Part shown: positions 1 through 9,600 of the stretch, one piece after another
How the letters are laid out: every line of letters begins with the position of its first letter
Position numbering within the stretch: the first letter of the stretch is position 1
Source of the DNA: Malus domestica
Taxonomy: Eukaryota > Streptophyta > Magnoliopsida > Rosales > Rosaceae
Direction: 5' to 3'
DNA length: 64,000 bases
NCBI RefSeq assembly: GCF_042453785.1
Contig: NC_091673.1
Coordinates: 1,681,501-1,745,500 of the forward strand
Notes under the pieces: model-generated
What the model was told of the DNA's origin: nothing
The model's input: only the letters and a program-made list of their open reading frames with translations
Databases searched by the model: none
Made by a program: the position numbers and the translations under genes

Positions 1-172
1 GAGAATGCTTATGCAATTTTTCTAGCTTCTAAAAACGAGAGATGCTGAATCCGGAAGCATCAAAACACCAGCAACAAAAAAATTTGTGCATTAACATAGC
101 AATTCTCACAAAGAAAACAGAATATCAAAACGTAATTAGAAATGCAAATTCAAGTAGAATTGAGTAACATAC

Positions 173-814
173 AGCATGGTACGCATAGGGCCCTTTCCCC
201 TGTCGCTCGAAGTGTTTGGCCATAATGCAATACTCAATCGGACCCCATTCTTCGTTTTCGAAACAATTACCAAGCGCAGCTTTATACAACTGTGCAACAA
301 ACCAAGAATTATTCACATAGCATATCAAACATTCAATTTTTATTTGACAACACGATATTCTGAACTACTTTAATCTAATACAAACTCGGGGTGCAAAGGC
401 ACGGACACATAGAAGACGAAACTAACACAAATCAAATCAAACACATAGAAAGCTAAAACCTTTTGCATTCAAATAAGTAGAGTTCTCTCACAAACCTTTG
501 CTGTGTCCGTCAAGAGCTCGGTTCCAGCTGGGTAAGAAGCATAGAACTGGTCCGCTCTCGAAAACCCAGCTCGGGTTCTGCAACACCAAACACAAATACC
601 ATGGATGACAACAGTTAAAAACAACACCAGCTTCAAAACCCAGAAATATTTTTCTTATTTCATACGCGTTCGAGGTAGGTTGTAAAGCGACTCACGTATT
701 GCTTGTGTAAGCGTAGGTCAGGACTGCTGTGAAGCAGTAGAATCCGGCATACGACACGATTCTCCGAAACTTCTGAATCTTTAGAATTTCTTTGCATCCA
801 TTGAACACATTCAT
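173..814 (-). CDS. Small single-pass membrane protein, 5' part (gene continues beyond left edge)
   Basis: Three exons on the minus strand join in frame: 814-696, 577-496 and 289-173, with GT donors and AG acceptors at every junction. The start ATG is at 814-812. The 106 residues present begin MNVFNGCKEILKIQKFRR and have one hydrophobic segment at about residues 20-37 (SYAGFYCFTAVLTYAY). A soluble, charged part follows with TRAGFSRADQFYASYP, then WGPIEYCIMAKHFERQGKGP. The third exon ends at a GTATGT donor and no further exon is seen before position 1, so the C-terminus lies outside the window. The phases (2, then 0) fit perfectly and the reading frame has no stops, so I am confident that it is a real gene. 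It looks like a small, conserved plant protein, perhaps of an organelle membrane, but I cannot name the family with certainty. Confidence 0.8.
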
Positions 815-1599
815 CTTGATTTGAGACTATAATTTGAGTACCTGAAGGCCAAAACGTTTGGGAATTTTCAGCTCGACATTTGATCAAACAGGTGGTGTGC
901 CCTTCACTTTTCAGGCGTCTTGGGACTGGTAGAGGTTGCAAAATGGCGATATATTAAGCAACTTGGGCCGGGCACTATATGTTTGGAACCCGGCTGGGCC
1001 CAAATTACCTTTTTTTTTTTTTTTTTTGAGTGAAACGATAGCGTTAGACTTTAGTAAGTTAAATGTTAGATTAGTCACCAACGGGGTTCTAACCTACGTC
1101 GTCATGCAAGGGTACAACACCTTTCCATCACTATGGTAAAGGGCCACTTGCAACTTCTTCTTCTTTTTTTTTTCAGAAAGACGAGTTAATTTTTTTTTTA
1201 ATAACAAAAATAGAATATTTCCATGTAGCCCCAAACTAGCGAAATAAGGACATTTAAAAAAATTTACTTATATTTTTATTTTATTGACATAAAATGCTAT
1301 CATGACAGTGTACTCATGAAGTGTAAGTACTAATCCGAAAAAATGTAATATTACGTGAGCGTGATGATTGCCTTAGGTAATTTGCATAGTTGTTCTTGTA
1401 CGGTTGTATCCAGAGAAAGCAAGAAAAGAAGTAAGTTGCATAGCCGGCAAGGGCAGTCCAATCAACAAGGCTTGAGGGGAGGAAGGTGAGAAGCCAAAGC
1501 AAATGAATGTTACAAGAAACGCGTTCAATTTATTTGGCATCTTCCATTTGGAAGATTCCCATCATTGTAATATGAATCGAATAATTATTGAAAATTGAA

Positions 1600-1753
1600 C
1601 TTTAATAAAAAACTTTCAGTACAGTTCATTTTAACGAAAAATCATATTTTTACATTAAAAATTTAATCTTGGTACTATTCATTTTACCCTTTCTTTTATC
1701 CTTATTGTTAAAACTCAAAGTTTTTAAATTATTTTCATTAGTTTTCCTTATTT
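1600..1753 (+). repeat. Short dispersed repeat, AACGAAAAATC family, copy 1
   Basis: An AT-rich segment of about 155 bp contains TTTTAACGAAAAATCATAT and GGTACTATTCATTTTACCC. It is clearly related to 27195-27364 and 45020-45163 (opposite orientation), and more weakly to 5239-5355. It has inverted ends (ACTTTAAT... and ...TTTTCATTAG) and no coding capacity, so it looks like a non-autonomous DNA element. Confidence 0.7.
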
Positions 1754-1846
1754 AAAATCCCGGTATTTTTTGTATGATTAGTTTGAAATAACACTATTTT
1801 TCTTGTACGGTTCAAAATTGAATGCATCATTCGAGAAATTTTTAAT

Positions 1847-1985
1847 TGTGACGGGAATACAAGTGGTACACCACGTGTTTTAATAGAAGTGGTGGGAAAT
1901 TTTATTTTTTAAGTTATTAATTTTTTAGTACACATATCTCATCATTTGTATAGTAACACGTGATGTACACTCGTGTACCATCACA
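1847..1985 (+). mobile_element. MITE with CACGTG boxes in its ends, upstream of the carboxypeptidase gene
   Basis: The left end TGTGACGGGAATACAAGTGG and the right end (read inwards) TGTGATGGTACACGAGTGTA form imperfect terminal inverted repeats. Each arm carries a CACGTG core (near 1872 and 1959). A second copy lies in the opposite orientation at 62491-62634, with the internal AATTTTATTTTTTAAGTTAT block conserved. The element ends about 120 bp before the carboxypeptidase ATG. I could not identify a target duplication. Confidence 0.7.
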
Positions 1986-2106
1986 CTCAAAAGTCTCTAT
2001 GCAGCAGTCAAAGTGCATGTAGCTACGTGTCATGCAAATGAAGAGTCGTACGTAGCTACTTATCGTCAAAGAAAGTGTCTGCGCTCGCTCCCTCCGCATA
2101 TCATCG

Positions 2107-3471
2107 ATGGAGTCAAGTGCCAGAAACCATCTCAACCTCCTCTTCCTCCTCCTCCTCTTCTTTCTCCGCCGCATCGCCGCCGCATCGTCCCCCCCTCTCT
2201 TCCCCAAACAAGCCCACCCCACCAAATCAGGCTACCTCCCGGTCAACTCCACCAGCGGCTCTGCCATTTTCTACACTTTCTACGAAGCTCAGAACCTCAC
2301 AACAGACGTTTCCAAAGTCCCCCTCCTCATATGGCTCCAGGGCGGCCCCGGATGCTCCTCCATGCTCGCCAACTTCTACGAGCTCGGCCCATGGCGCGTG
2401 AATTTCAACAAAGACCCTTCCGATCCCCTCGCTCTGGAACCCAATTCTGCCTCCTGGAACAGAATCTTCGGCCTGATATTCCTTGACAACCCGATCGGTA
2501 CCGGATTTAGCATCGCTGCGAACTCCGCAGAGATCCCGAGGGACCAGGACTCCGTCGCGATACACCTCTTTGCCGCGATCACCAAGTTCATTGAGCTCGA
2601 CCCGGCGTTCAAAACCCGACCCATGTACATAACCGGCGAGAGCTACGCCGGGAAGTATGTTCCGGCGATCGGGTACTATATTTTGAAAAGAAACGCTGAG
2701 TTGCCAGCTGGGTCTAAAGGGGTGAACTTGCAGGGCGTTGCGATCGGAGACGGTCTCACAGACCCCATAATTCAGGTGAACACTCACGCCGTCAACGCTT
2801 TCTACTCTGGTTTGATCAATGAGAAACAGAGGAGGCAGCTGGAGAAGCTGCAATTGGAGGCGGTAGGGTTCACGGCGGCGATGAACTGGAGCGCGGCTAC
2901 GGATGCGAGAAACAGAGTGTTGAATACGCTGCAGGACATGACGGGGCTAGCCACATTATACGACTACACGAAGAATGAGCCTTATAAGATGAGTTTGGTG
3001 GATGAATTGCTGAGCAACGAGGCGGTGAAGGCGGCGCTGGGGGCCAAAGGGGAGGCGCCTTTCGAATCGTGCAGTGATTTTGTAGGGGGCATATTGCACG
3101 AGGACGTGATGAAGAGCGTGAAGTACATGGTAGAGTATCTGCTGAAGGAGAGTAAGGTGTTGCTGTACCAGGGGCAGTACGATTTGAGAGACGGCATCGT
3201 TTCAACGGAGGCGTGGATGAAGACGCTGAAGTGGGAGGGGATTGGGAAGTTTATGGCGGCGGAGCGGAAGGTTTGGAAGGTGAGGGGAGAGGTTGGTGGG
3301 TATGTGCAGAAGTGGGGGAGCTTGAGCCATGTTGTGGTTTCAGGGGCAGGGCATCTTTTGCCGGCGGACCAGCCGGTGAGGGCGCAGGTGATGATAGAAG
3401 ACTGGGTTTTGGGCAAGGGGGTGTTTGAGCAGTGCTGTGGTTTAAAGGCCAGGGCATACTGTACCTGCTGA
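2107..3471 (+). CDS. Serine carboxypeptidase-like protein (SCPL50 type)
   Basis: A single uninterrupted reading frame of 454 residues in peptidase family S10, an alpha/beta hydrolase. A signal peptide covers about residues 1-26 (a leucine/phenylalanine run, then AAAS), so the protein should enter the secretory pathway and end in the vacuole or wall. The oxyanion/substrate region reads WLQGGPGCSS. The catalytic triad is visible as Ser179 in GESYAGKYVPA, Asp359 in YQGQYDLRDG and His416 in SGAGHLLPADQP. The length agrees with plant SCPL50/51-like proteins, a subgroup that often lacks introns. Family members either cut peptides from the C-terminus or act as acyltransferases, and the sequence alone does not decide the substrate. 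The ATG at 2107 is chosen because it directly precedes the signal peptide. GC content is higher than in the surroundings. Confidence 0.93.
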   Translation: MESSARNHLNLLFLLLLFFLRRIAAASSPPLFPKQAHPTKSGYLPVNSTSGSAIFYTFYEAQNLTTDVSKVPLLIWLQGGPGCSSMLANFYELGPWRVNFNKDPSDPLALEPNSASWNRIFGLIFLDNPIGTGFSIAANSAEIPRDQDSVAIHLFAAITKFIELDPAFKTRPMYITGESYAGKYVPAIGYYILKRNAELPAGSKGVNLQGVAIGDGLTDPIIQVNTHAVNAFYSGLINEKQRRQLEKLQLEAVGFTAAMNWSAATDARNRVLNTLQDMTGLATLYDYTKNEPYKMSLVDELLSNEAVKAALGAKGEAPFESCSDFVGGILHEDVMKSVKYMVEYLLKESKVLLYQGQYDLRDGIVSTEAWMKTLKWEGIGKFMAAERKVWKVRGEVGGYVQKWGSLSHVVVSGAGHLLPADQPVRAQVMIEDWVLGKGVFEQCCGLKARAYCTC

Positions 3472-3835
3472 ACAGCCCTTGAGTTCTCAGGCAATGTGTG
3501 ACATTCTTGGTTTCTTGATGGGTGATATTATTGTGAAGTTTAATTTTCGTGGTTATTGTATTTTGGGTGATAATTTTGTATATTAAGCTTGCTTAATAAT
3601 GTGTATTTGGCTTTGTTCACCGCCACGTGACGTTTCTCATTAAATAATTCATTGTTATGCATAAGTTTTTCTCTACAACAATGTATTATTAGATCAAACA
3701 CATCAAAGTTATTTTTTGTTTTTAATTCTATTATCATCAAAGGAATGAGGAGAATTCAAAATTATTACAATAATTTAGGAAAGAGAGTTTTGAACATTTG
3801 ACGCATGGATATAAATCCAACACTCTATCCATTAA

Positions 3836-4706
3836 GGTAATCTCCAACCAACCCGCCCAAATGGTCATAGGGTAGCCAGCTAGCTAGCCCTTCAATGCTA
3901 GAATGTTAAGGTTGACATTTTGCCAACCTTCCAGCTCCAGAATGTCAAGGTTGACATTTTGCCAGCCCTCCAAATCAGCCTTTTTGAATGCCAACGGCTA
4001 CCTAGTGTTAGCATGACGCCAGCTGACAACAACTAGCTAACATCATGCTGCAGTTAGGTTACCGTTGGAATTTGAATTTTTGTTTTTTTTTTTTGGACGA
4101 ATTTAAAAAAAAATCTAATTTTTTTTCCTATAAATACCTACACTATACCTACAACATTGAAAGCTGAAGATAAGAAGTGTCACATAGATAAGAATCCTAT
4201 CTAAAATTTGTAAAACCAATTACATCTCGACACGTGACATTTGAAATCCTAATCGAAAAATTATTAAGATTACATAAAGATAAGAAATCTAGAGAGTTAC
4301 TCACTTTAGCGACACGTGTCACTTGAAATCCTATCCGAAAAATGATTGAGATTACATAAAGATTAGAAACCTGGAGAGTTACTCACGTTAGCGACACATG
4401 TTACTTGAAATCCTATCAAAAAAATTATTGAGATTATACGAAGATAAGAAATATGAATACTTATTCATTTGGCGACCAGTAACATTCAAAATATGTCTGA
4501 AAACCTTATTTTAATATGGTAGTTTAATTTAATTAATCATATTAATTTAATTAAAATAATAAATTACGTTTGGCCTATGATCCTTTGGTCCCTTCGGTTG
4601 AAGATGATATAAAATATGGCCTAGTACTGTTCATTAAAATATAATTTCTTGCATGACTATAGGGCTAAAGGAAGCTCTTTGACCCTCGTTCGGTTGAAAA
4701 TGACTT
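3836..4706. mobile_element. Non-autonomous DNA element with inverted ends and internal tandem repeats
   Basis: The left end (TCTCCAACCAACCCGCC, then ATGGTCATAGGG) and the right end read inwards (TTTTCAACCGAACGAGGGTC, then CTTTAGCC) are similar imperfect inverted repeats. A second, better match to the left end lies at about 4570-4605. Internally there are two 39-bp direct repeats (3901-3978) and an 82-bp array (4228-4505). It has no transposase. I did not find a convincing target duplication, so the superfamily is undetermined. Confidence 0.5.
4228..4505 (+). repeat. 82-bp imperfect tandem repeat with CACGTG-type palindromes
   Basis: Units start at 4228, 4310, 4392 and 4473 (the last is truncated), giving lengths of 82, 82 and 81 bp. 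Each unit starts with CGACACGTGTCACTTGAAAT or a variant. The second unit has the full palindrome GACACGTGTC; the first reads GACACGTGAC and the third GACACATGTT. The rest of the unit (GATTACATAAAGAT, GAGAGTTACTCAC) is well conserved in the first two or three units. Confidence 0.85.
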
Positions 4707-5238
4707 AAGATATTGAGTCAGATGCATAGCATTTCAAGGTTATTTAACTTTACTGTCATCTCAGTTTTATTATAAGTGAGCCACAATGTGACAATTTATT
4801 TGGCATCTTGCATTTTGAAGATTCTCATCATTACCAACAACCCCAATGATTCGCTCTACAATTCTGTCCACTTGTGAAGTCTTTAAGCAAGCATGCTTGC
4901 CCACATGAAAGAAAATGCTTGATTATTAGTGCGTAATTTTATACTCATTGAACTGTAATTTTGTTTTTTTGATAAAATTACCTTTGTGCCACATGGCATG
5001 TTCCAGTGCGTCTAATTTTAAATGTACAGAGAAATCAACGATCAAGATTAATTCAATAGTGAAATTTTTTAATTTAAAGAAGTAAGAATTTTATTATTTT
5101 ATAAATACGCATCTTCTCCATTTCTTACAATACATTTCAATATTTATGTTTATTACTATCTCCTATATTTATTTTTTACTTTTCACATCTTCTTTTTATT
5201 CAAAAAAAAAAAGAAAGAGTGAAAAGGTATAAAAAAAA

Positions 5239-5355
5239 AAGTTTTAATAAAACACTTCCGATATTGTTCACTTTTAATAAAAAACTATTTATACCTTTCT
5301 ATGATACTATTCATTATACCTTTAAAAATAGTTTCTTATTAAAAATAAAGTTTTT
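5239..5355 (+). repeat. Degenerate copy of the AACGAAAAATC-family repeat
   Basis: TATTGTTCACTTTTAATAAA and GATACTATTCATTATACC match the order of motifs in the copies at 1600 and 27195, with shortening and many substitutions. Assignment is tentative. Confidence 0.4.
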
Positions 5356-5770
5356 TTGAAATTTTCGTTAATTTTTCTTTAAAAAAAAAAAAAGAACAAA
5401 CTTACAAAGAATAATCTCCTATACATTTGATCATTGAGGTTAAATAGAGAACTTTACTAAATTTAAACAAAAAGACATTCCTTAAATTTCTCGAATTTCA
5501 ATTGAAAAACCAATAAATTTGATTATTGATTATTGAGTTTTTTTAATATTAAATAATTGAATTAAAAATTTATATAAAATATTTACAAATTAATTAAATT
5601 TGATCAAAATTAATGAATTTCTCAAAATTTCAATTAAATGAACCACATAAAATTTGAAGTTATTCATCGATGTCTTATGTTTGGTTTTCATCAGAAAAAA
5701 ATTCGAACCATATTATTGTTAACTTATTGTGAAACTTAAGTATTTGTCTACGTATAGATAATATTATTTA

Positions 5771-6202
5771 TTAAAAAAATTTGTTACATGGACAAAAATG
5801 TAATTTGGGATGATTGGGGGAATGTAATGGCGATTGGAGGCGGGTTTGTGAGAGGAGAAAAATGGGAAGGAGGCGGGCAGGGAAGATATGGGAGTCCCAA
5901 ATTTCCAAATCCACAACCAACCCATCATTCAAGCACAAAACCCGTACTATGATGCCATCGTCTCCCACAGAAGAGTAAAATCTGTGGAAGGACTTGATCT
6001 CCAGGGCTTCCATGGCAGGGGGTCCTGTAGAAAACCCACAAGTAAATCAGAGCCATTGATTCATTGCTCTGCCCTTTTGCCTCAGCCCTTTGATTCATTC
6101 AAACTTGAGAAAAAAATTGCAGAAGGAAGATATGAACATAAACCCAAACGTCTGCTAACACGCTGTGACGCTGCGCCCTCTCTCTGTCGAAACCCTAGCT
6201 GA
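5771..6202 (-). other. Possible small minus-strand gene or gene fragment, head-to-head with the helicase
   Basis: On the minus strand, a leader-like sequence starting near 6200 (AGCTAGGGTTTCGACAG) is followed by a possible 5'-UTR intron ending in CTACAG. An ATG at 6013 then opens 80 codons (MEALEIKSFHRFYSSVGDDG...). The first 45 residues look protein-like; the rest turns proline/leucine rich and may be read-through into an intron. I recognise no family. It could be a truncated relic, since AT-rich repeats follow at once. Confidence 0.25.
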
Positions 6203-6676
6203 AAAACTTTGCATCTCACTGTATTTATAATCGCTAAAATGGCTAAATTGCACTAATAGCTTCCGTATTTACTCGGTTTTTCAGTTTCGTCCTTGTAACT
6301 TTTCAGAAAGGCCCAACGGGGTTCGTGAGGATCTGTCTGGGCCGGTAAAGGCCCGGCCTTTTCTGAACGAGTAAATCGAAAAACAGAGAAAAGTATCCTC
6401 AGACATGGAGTGAGAGATATCTAGACGACGGAGAGAGAGAAAGAAACAGACTTTCCTTTCAGTTCCGAGCCATAATCTGGTATTTTAATGTTAAATCACA
6501 AATTTGACGTTGTCTTGTTCCTTGTCAATGTTAAGAATGTTGTTTCCGAGGTTAATTTTTCCATGTTTTGACACTTTGCATTCTTCCTGTGTACCTGTTT
6601 ACTCAATCCTGTGCAGGTTTTGATGTTTTTGCTGTTTAGGGATGTCCAGTTCTTGGGGTAAGCTTGCTTGTTGCAC
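6203..6676 (+). promoter_or_regulatory. Promoter and 5' leader of the RecG-type helicase gene
   Basis: The stretch lies between a possible minus-strand transcript and the helicase start codon. It contains short upstream open frames, including ATG-GAG-stop at 6405 and another from 6488. An in-frame TAA at 6658 sits before the chosen ATG at 6677, so the coding region cannot extend further upstream without another intron. No clear TATA box was seen. Confidence 0.35.
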
Positions 6677-9600
6677 ATGGCACCCACAGTCTCAGCTGTG
6701 CAACCTGTAAGTTTCTAACTTTTCCATTTCCTCTCATCATCAGCCTTAATTTTATGAAGAATTTTCGATTTCCAAGTAAGATGTGGTAGAGTTGCTTACT
6801 AAGATGCTTTGAAGTTTTGAACTTACCGAATCGTGTTTCTGTATCGTGCCGTGTGAGAGTTGAGAATTCACGTCAAACTTCAATACTATCGGAAGGAAAT
6901 AGCTGCAATATCTTACAATTTTCGGTAGCGCGTGAGATTTGAGTGAGAGTTGCAGAATCACAATGCATAGAGTCGGGAAAATGGCCCAAGAGAAACAAAA
7001 TGCCTGCGGTTTTGAGCATATAGAATGTGATAATATGCTAGTGTCCATGTCCGGCGTTGTGGAGTTTGAGGAGGAAAATAGAGTGCAAGCGTGTGCGGGA
7101 TGAGAGTGATTGGGAGTGGCTAATGCGTAATTGCTATGTTGTTGTAAATTATTTTGACATATTCTAAAACTATTTGAAAACATAGGGCTAAAGTTGACAT
7201 CTTTTATATGATGATTGACAAAGAGTTTCCATTTCAGTGCTTCAGCGGGAATGGATTGAGAAGTGCAATTGCTTTTGAAGCTGAGAAGGGATATCGGAAT
7301 GCTTTGGGTAGAAAAATGAGGTCTGGAAGTTATATACAAAACCGAGCGCAATGGCGTTCTAGGATTCACATAGCCGACCCCACTTAGTGGGAAAAGGCTT
7401 TGTTGTTGTTGTTGTTGTTGTTATGACAGCATGTAAGTAATAAGGTGGGCATGCCTATTTCGATTTGCAGGTTCAGTAATTTTCTCTTTTCAACGGTATC
7501 GAGATTATGTTCTCGTCCAAAGCATAGTCTTGTCAAAAATAATTTGGAGGAAGTAGATATTTTTGGCATAGCAAGCATCTCAGATCGGTCAAAGTTGCTC
7601 AATAAGGTAGGTTTTGTGTCTATACAAGTTTGATTGACAAAAAGTTGTACTGTTTGTGTTTGATTGCTGTAACTTTTTCTGATGTGCATGGATCCTGACT
7701 AAGGGAATGCGTAAGTTTGCTCTTCATATTCTTCTGTTTCTTTTTCTTGTAGGTATCTGCTTTGGTTGGTTATGATAGTCTTGATGATTTGATTGAGAAT
7801 GAAGGAGCTGAAAAGCAGTCCGGTATGCATGTTAGAGATGTCGTAGATGAATTTGATGTCTCCTTGGTGTGTGCACGATTTCCATCAATCATTTTAGGTA
7901 GTTCCCCTCGGGTGGAATTGTATGATGGAACCACCAGTTTCAATGAAAGGATGCTTTTGTCAACTCAAAGTGGTGAAGGATTTCTGTCTGATACTATGTG
8001 TGAAGAGCAGGTACGAAGATTATCTTTTGTAAATATGGGATTTTATGTATCCTGCTTATACAGGTGTAAAAAATTCCTTATTAAGAGAAGATTCTTAAAT
8101 ACTGCCCTTATTTCTCCAGTCCGCAACTGTGGTTATTGAGGAAAACTCACATCAAACAGTTCCTGTGGAGGAATCTTCTAGCAAGGTTTTGCTTAAATCA
8201 CAAAATCATACTGGGTCTGTTCAGTTTTCCCTGGACAGTTCTATCAGTTTCATACCTGGAATAACTAAGAAGCGCTGTCGGCAGCTAGAAGACTGTGGCT
8301 TTCATACAGTGAGTTTTAGGAAATTATGTTAAAGGACACATTACTCTTCTTATCGAGAATCTGAAAGAAGCCTTGTGTTTGTATTGCTTTGGTTTTGTTT
8401 CCATACAGTTGCGGCAATTGCTTCACCACTTTCCTCGGACCTATGCGGATTTACAGAATGCTCAGATGAAAATTGATGATGGACAGTACTTGATTTTCAT
8501 TGGGAAGGTATTAAGTTCGAGGTATTAAATTTTTTCCAAAATATCTATTGAATTTTTTTTTTGTGCTAACCTTATCAATTGGATGAGGTAAGACCCTACA
8601 TGTGTAATCTGATAGATTCCAAGTTAGCTTACTCGTTAAGGTTTTTAGTTTGTTTCATAGTTATGGTTCATGAAATAATGAGAAACAAATATGTTTCGAA
8701 AAACAATGAGGCACAAGTGGGAATGTAATTTACTTGGTGACCGACACCTTGATGTTTTGACATATGAAGTGATGTTAATCTGTTTCTGTACGAGATAAAT
8801 GGATATCTAGTTCAATGACATAATGAAGAACATTTCATGACATATTATATGCTAGGATTGTGCTTTTGTATCTCATATCTGGTAAAGCTTCTCTAGACAT
8901 GTTACATGCATTTATACTTGTGTACGTAGCCACTTATTCACTCACTTTTTGTTGCCAATCTGCGGTAAAGTTTTTGTTTTTAAAATCGATATCTTACCTC
9001 TTCTGTTACAGGGGAATCAAAGCTAGTAGTTCTTTCTCATTTATTGAGGTAGTTGTTGGATGCGAAATTATGGACGATGAATCAACTGAGCATTTGAATG
9101 ATTCTGCTGATGGTAGAAGAAAGAAGACAATTTCTTTGCATCTGAAGAAATTTTTTCGTGGCGCTCGTTTTACTTCTCTACCCTTTCTTAGACTTGTTGA
9201 GGGAAAGCATAAAGAGGGGGACTTTGTATGTGTTAGTGGCAAGGTAAGCTTATGGGTTTTTTCTCTGTTGTTGGACTAATTGCTTGCTCCTCAATTTGTT
9301 TTTATTGGTTTAGAATGCAATGATATTTTGTGTTATTATTATTATTATTATTTGGACTGTTACTTGGTGCTCAAATATATAGTTAATCACAAGAAGAATA
9401 TAGTCCAGAGAGTAATATTCATATTCCTTCTGCGCACCTATAAACTATTACTTTGGGCCAGTTTCTACTGGATGGAAGATGACAGAATCTATGTGTAACT
9501 CTTCTGTTGTTGTTGGTCTTTGTTTGCTGATTACTCTTTGGATTCCTGTAATGTTACCAGAAATTAGAGTCCTGCATGTGAACTACCTTAAAGACCTTTT

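Larger units (their letters stand above)
815..2106. other. Intergenic region between the left-edge gene and the carboxypeptidase gene
   Basis: It holds the divergent promoters of both neighbours, a T tract at about 1010-1026 and two miniature-element relics listed separately (1600-1753 and 1847-1985). I see no coding exon. Short open frames here have no recognisable protein character. Confidence 0.6.
3472..5770. other. Intergenic region dominated by a non-autonomous element
   Basis: No gene is seen. It contains the element at 3836-4706 with its tandem repeats, a weak copy of the AACGAAAAATC family at 5239-5355, and otherwise AT-rich, low-complexity sequence. Confidence 0.6.

Noticed and set aside
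2227..2853. 208-codon frame antisense to the carboxypeptidase gene
   Set aside because: A shadow of a GC-rich coding region; the sense frame has the full catalytic triad.
7384..7689. Minus-strand frame with a run of asparagines
   Set aside because: The asparagine run is the (TTG) tail of the SINE read backwards.
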